A DNA stretch of 64,000 nt from Dehalococcoidia bacterium. Its GTDB lineage: Bacteria > Chloroflexota > Dehalococcoidia > Lucifugimonadales > Lucifugimonadaceae. Positions 60,749 to 64,000 of this stretch are shown in pieces. The stretch is taken from the NCBI GenBank assembly GCA_022819585.1, contig JAJEGY010000006.1, positions 1 to 64,000 on the forward strand, given 5' to 3'. Both the position numbers and the translations under genes were made by a program. Positions within the stretch are counted from its first letter, which is position 1, and each line of letters starts with the position of its first letter. The notes below the pieces were generated by a model. That model ran no database searches. It saw only the letters and a list, made by a program, of their open reading frames with translations, and was not told the origin of the DNA.

Positions 60749-62428
60749 TCAAATACGCGACATCTCCCGAGCCATCTGCGCCAAACCCATCGGCCCCAAC
60801 TCCAACGCCCGGTTGTGCCAATCCTTCAAATCGAACGATGCACCCTTGTCAGATTTCGACTTCTCCCGAGCCTCCAGCCAAACACGCTCGCCAACCTTGT
60901 AAGAAATCGCCTGACCTGGTATCCCCAGATAACGATCAATCTCGCTCGCAACAAAGTCAGCCGGAAAGTGCACCCGATCCCGCATGAACTCCAAAGCCAG
61001 ATCCGGCGTCCATGTCATCCCCGGATGAAACTCCGAATCCATTGGTATCTGCTTCTCAAGGTGCATCCCGATATCGATGATCACCCTCACCGACCTCAAA
61101 GCCTGAGCATCCAGCATCCCCATGTAGTAGTCCGGGTTCTCCAGATATCCCAACTCACGCATCAATCTCTCCGCATAAAGCGCCCAACCCTCAACATACC
61201 CCGAAGTACCAGCCAGCAACCGCTGATACCTCGACAACTGGTCCGACAACGTCATCGTCGTCCCGATCTGAAAATGGTGCCCCGGCACTCCTTCGTGATA
61301 CGCAATCGACACCTCTCGCCAAAGCGGGAACGACGTCTTGCCACCAGTCGGATACCAAGTACGACCTGGCCGCGAGAAATCCTCCGACGGTCCCGTGTAG
61401 TACATCGCCAACGCCCCGCCCGGCGGAGCGATCAAAGCCTCGATTTTCTTCACAGGCTCCGCAATATCGAAATGCGTCCCATCCATGTCCGCAATCGTCG
61501 AATCTTGCAGGTTCTGCATCCACTCCTTGAACTCATCCTCACCTTCTATCGCCCGATCCGGATCACTCTCCAAAATCTCGACCGCCTCATCGATGGTAGA
61601 CCCTGGCTTGATCTGTTCCGCCGCCTTCTGCATCTCAGACTGTACCCATCTCAACTGCTCCCAACCCCACTCATACGTCTCATCCAGATTCAAGTTGATC
61701 CCGTTATAAGACCTCGAAGTCACTGAGTAATGCTCACGACCAACCGCGTCCCGCTCCTTGGCTTTCCCCATGTAACGACTTCGCAAATAGTCGGCAAACT
61801 CCGAATACGCCGAATTGGCCGCCGCCGCCGCATTTGCAAGCCGTCTAGCCAACACATCATCCACTTCTTCCAAACTCGCACCAGCTTCCGCGATCCCGTC
61901 GAAGAACGGCGTCGCATCGCCCTCGCCCACCCAAGTATCAATCTGCTCGATACAACCAGCCGTCTGCCGCTTCGAGGATGTCTTACGTTGGTCAATACCT
62001 TCGTCCAACGTTGCCCGGTACGACTTCAGCGAAGCATCGATCCCCTCCATCCGCGAAGCGATGTTCTCCCAGTCCTCCGTCGACGACTTAGGCATCAAGT
62101 CAAAGATCTGCCGCAACGACTGCACCGGCGAATGCAAGATGTTCATCCCTGAGTAGTGCAACCCCAACTCATGCTGATCTATCGACCACGACATTTCCTC
62201 CTGCACCGTCTCGCTGCACCTTCGCTCGCGCACAGTCACTGCCCGTTCCGCCTGAATACGCCGCAACACGTCCTTCTCCGCCGCATTCGAACGATCCGAC
62301 GCTTCCGGCGAAAAATCTGGCATCAAATGGTCGTAACCCGGCACCCCGAGATACGTCGCCACAATCGGATTCAACTCCGACAGCGTATCGACGAAACCAT
62401 CCGCAATCTCAAAAATCTTTGACATCAA
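60749..62428 (-). CDS. DUF885 family protein (metallopeptidase-like)
   Basis: This 559-residue protein matches the DUF885 family, with the zinc-peptidase-like AYHEGVPGHHFQ (HExxxxH-type) and the YAERLMRELGYL block. It is probably a cytoplasmic peptidase. No signal peptide is obvious. It lies 13 nt upstream of the SRPBCC gene and downstream of the serine hydrolase gene, all on the minus strand. Confidence 0.88.
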   Translation of the reverse strand: MMSKIFEIADGFVDTLSELNPIVATYLGVPGYDHLMPDFSPEASDRSNAAEKDVLRRIQAERAVTVRERRCSETVQEEMSWSIDQHELGLHYSGMNILHSPVQSLRQIFDLMPKSSTEDWENIASRMEGIDASLKSYRATLDEGIDQRKTSSKRQTAGCIEQIDTWVGEGDATPFFDGIAEAGASLEEVDDVLARRLANAAAAANSAYSEFADYLRSRYMGKAKERDAVGREHYSVTSRSYNGINLNLDETYEWGWEQLRWVQSEMQKAAEQIKPGSTIDEAVEILESDPDRAIEGEDEFKEWMQNLQDSTIADMDGTHFDIAEPVKKIEALIAPPGGALAMYYTGPSEDFSRPGRTWYPTGGKTSFPLWREVSIAYHEGVPGHHFQIGTTMTLSDQLSRYQRLLAGTSGYVEGWALYAERLMRELGYLENPDYYMGMLDAQALRSVRVIIDIGMHLEKQIPMDSEFHPGMTWTPDLALEFMRDRVHFPADFVASEIDRYLGIPGQAISYKVGERVWLEAREKSKSDKGASFDLKDWHNRALELGPMGLAQMAREMSRI

Positions 62429-62437
62429 TGCCTCTCT

Positions 62438-63829
62438 TCACTTGCACTTGTCATCGACCAAGCGGTACCTGAAACCGCCCAACCGAAACTCGCCGTCCTG
62501 TATCGCAAATGTCTCCCCAGCACCCCTGTTCCCAATCACCTTGAACGAGCCACCATCCATCAATTTCGCACTCGCCGGAGCATGAAGCAGATAGGGCGAC
62601 GCCTCATGTCCTCCCATGTGCAACTCATCATCCGAAACCGCCGTCAACCGCATCCAGAATCCCGGCTCTGTGTAGTAGACACCCCCATGCTCTCGTAGCT
62701 TCGATCCCTTATCTGAAGCCGGAAGCTCATGCGTCACTTCGGTCGAAACCGATGGCATCTCATCCCAGTCCTCAATCACCGCGTCAAGAAGATTCTGTGC
62801 CAACGACACCGAAACCGGATTCGGCCACAGATTAGTCAACACGATCACTCCCGTCTGGAACGGCCCATGGAACATCGTCTGCGTCCCAAACCCATGTATC
62901 CCGCCACCGTGACCGTGATAAACCCGTTCCCCCGATCTAGTCGCACGCCAACCGACACACTGTCCCGTCGTCCAACCATCATTCAGATAAGCAGGATGCA
63001 ACATCTCACGACGGCTCCGAGTACCGACCAAACTCGGACCATCGTCCGACTCGAACCTCACAGCATGAGCCAACCACTTCGTAAGGTCCGCCACATTCGT
63101 CATCATCTGCCCTGCCGACGCCAGACCATTCAACTCCGAATACGGCGCCAGTCTCAATGCATCGCTCCCTGGAGACGGTTGACTATAACCAACCACTCGG
63201 TTCTCCTCAGAAACCATCGCATTGTCAAACGTCGTCTCTCCCATTCCCAGAATCGAGAGAATCTCCGACTCCACGAACCGCTCGTAACTCTGACCCGACA
63301 ACCTGCTGACCACTTCACCCAAAAACCCGTACGCCATATTCGAATACTTCCACGCGCTGTCCAACGGGATCACCACCTCTACCTCATCGATCCGGTCAAG
63401 CATCGTCTGCATCGCCGGAAACAAATTCCCGTCCCAATCAGTTGCTGGATGCTCCGTTGTGAGACCGGCATGATGCGCTGTCATCCGACGAAGCGTTACA
63501 TCCTCAAGATCACCAGCTATACCTGCTGCCGACGTGAACTCCGGGATATACAACAGCAACGGGTCATCAAGCGACAGCATTGAAGCCTCTTGCAGCATCA
63601 TCAACGACATCGCTGTAAATGTCTTCGTATTCGACGCCACTCGGAAGACACTGTGCTCATCCGGCACCTTCCCACTCCCGATCTCCGTCTCACCGAATCC
63701 TTGGAACCACGCCAACTCTGAACCGCAGACCATTCCGACCGCGATCCCCGGAATCCTGTGCGCCAACCGCACCTCCTCCACATAATCCACCCACATCTGG
63801 ATCTTGTCATTGGAATCTGGAGACGACAT
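62438..63829 (-). CDS. Serine hydrolase, beta-lactamase family (class C-like)
   Basis: This 463-residue protein has the SxxK motif SNTK (66-69) in FRVASNTKTFTA, a YSN-type motif KYSNMAYGF, and a late GHGGGIHGFG block in the place of the KTG motif. It is a penicillin-binding-protein-like esterase, peptidase or beta-lactamase. I see no signal peptide. Next to the DUF885 gene, 9 nt upstream of it, the pair suggesting peptide breakdown. Confidence 0.88.
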   Translation of the reverse strand: MSSPDSNDKIQMWVDYVEEVRLAHRIPGIAVGMVCGSELAWFQGFGETEIGSGKVPDEHSVFRVASNTKTFTAMSLMMLQEASMLSLDDPLLLYIPEFTSAAGIAGDLEDVTLRRMTAHHAGLTTEHPATDWDGNLFPAMQTMLDRIDEVEVVIPLDSAWKYSNMAYGFLGEVVSRLSGQSYERFVESEILSILGMGETTFDNAMVSEENRVVGYSQPSPGSDALRLAPYSELNGLASAGQMMTNVADLTKWLAHAVRFESDDGPSLVGTRSRREMLHPAYLNDGWTTGQCVGWRATRSGERVYHGHGGGIHGFGTQTMFHGPFQTGVIVLTNLWPNPVSVSLAQNLLDAVIEDWDEMPSVSTEVTHELPASDKGSKLREHGGVYYTEPGFWMRLTAVSDDELHMGGHEASPYLLHAPASAKLMDGGSFKVIGNRGAGETFAIQDGEFRLGGFRYRLVDDKCK

Positions 63830-63905
63830 CTTTCCCCAATCAAGTTCAGCGGTTTAATATCACCAACACTGAATAGTAAATCGACAACCACAACCCGTTC
63901 TCACC

Positions 63906-64000
63906 ATGAAGATAGCTAAAGCTAAGATCGACGTCATCGAGTTCGAAGTCCCCCGCCTAACCATCAACGACGCGCGCGGAGGCATGGGTGGCAAACTGAC
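63906..64000 (+). CDS. Enolase-superfamily (mandelate racemase-like) protein, 5' part
   Basis: The window ends 95 bases into this gene. The visible 31 residues, MKIAKAKIDVIEFEVP and NDARGG, resemble the N-terminal capping domain of mandelate racemase/muconate-lactonising enzymes. The catalytic barrel lies outside the window, so the family call is tentative. Confidence 0.5.
   Translation, partial: MKIAKAKIDVIEFEVPRLTINDARGGMGGKL

Noticed and set aside
1..64000. Genome-wide recoding of UAG or UGA
   Set aside because: TAG and TGA are both used as ordinary stops (for example after the helicase loader and aroA). Only dnaB (UAG) and the FrnE-like gene (UGA with SECIS and selC) show internal stops.

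Overview
The window is one contiguous bacterial stretch of about 60 genes with short gaps and no rRNA or CRISPR array. The gene set suggests a Chloroflexota bacterium of the Dehalococcoidia/SAR202 kind. Support for this comes from a large-type SRP RNA, the paired YYY/DUF2298 and TIGR03663-type glycosyltransferases, a DnaD-like primosome protein, and a catabolic set of LutABC, L-2-hydroxyglutarate oxidase, sulfatase and SDRs. The lineage is an inference; no phylogenetic marker was compared.

Layout. 0.6-5.0 kb: a replication block of bL9 (fused to an Smr nuclease domain), DnaB (with an in-frame UAG), a DnaD-like protein and a helicase loader with two AAA+ domains. 5.0-12.7 kb: a ferredoxin-reductase-like flavoprotein, a Cys-type sulfatase, tRNA-Thr(CGU), a PAC2 protein, tyrA, aroA, gmk and glycerate kinase. 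12.7-21.7 kb: LutA-LutB-small membrane protein-LutC, divergent L-2-hydroxyglutarate oxidase, then the 2-oxoglutarate dehydrogenase genes sucA-sucB. 21.9-28.7 kb: an aldo/keto reductase, a selenocysteine tRNA, thioredoxin, and a soluble NuoE-F-G set. 28.8-37 kb: an SDR and a membrane-glycan cluster (FAD oxidoreductase, flippase-like protein, two large multi-pass glycosyltransferases). 37-45.9 kb: ftsY, rnc, a DsbA/FrnE-like selenoprotein with in-frame UGA, a CCA-type nucleotidyltransferase, an OGG1-like glycosylase, a DnaQ-DinG fusion and a ketopantoate-reductase-like protein. 46-48.5 kb: a Bcp peroxiredoxin, a RelE/HigA-type toxin-antitoxin pair, then about 1 kb of GC-rich, hairpin-dense sequence behind a consensus promoter, read here as a candidate large non-coding RNA. 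48.5-54.7 kb: an SDR, a membrane protein, ispE, ksgA, SRP RNA, galU and lepA. 54.7-64 kb: two tandem metallo-beta-lactamase paralogues, a SulP transporter, an orphan BrnA-like antitoxin, an AT-richer Nudix/kinase pair, an SRPBCC protein, a DUF885 peptidase-like protein, a serine hydrolase and the start of an enolase-superfamily gene.

How the parts connect. The Lut proteins, L-2-hydroxyglutarate oxidase and SucAB suggest that 2-hydroxyacids are oxidised and fed into the TCA cycle, with NADH handled by a NuoEFG-type module. The selC tRNA and the Sec-containing thioredoxin-fold protein support each other. SRP RNA and FtsY are both here. The + strand changes from G/T-rich (left) to C/A-rich (right) around 19-24 kb whichever strand the genes are on, and gene orientation changes with it, as expected near a replication terminus.

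Most notable points: the bL9-Smr fusion, the UGA-encoded selenoprotein with an accompanying selC, the candidate large structured RNA, the tandem helicase loader, and the UAG in dnaB.
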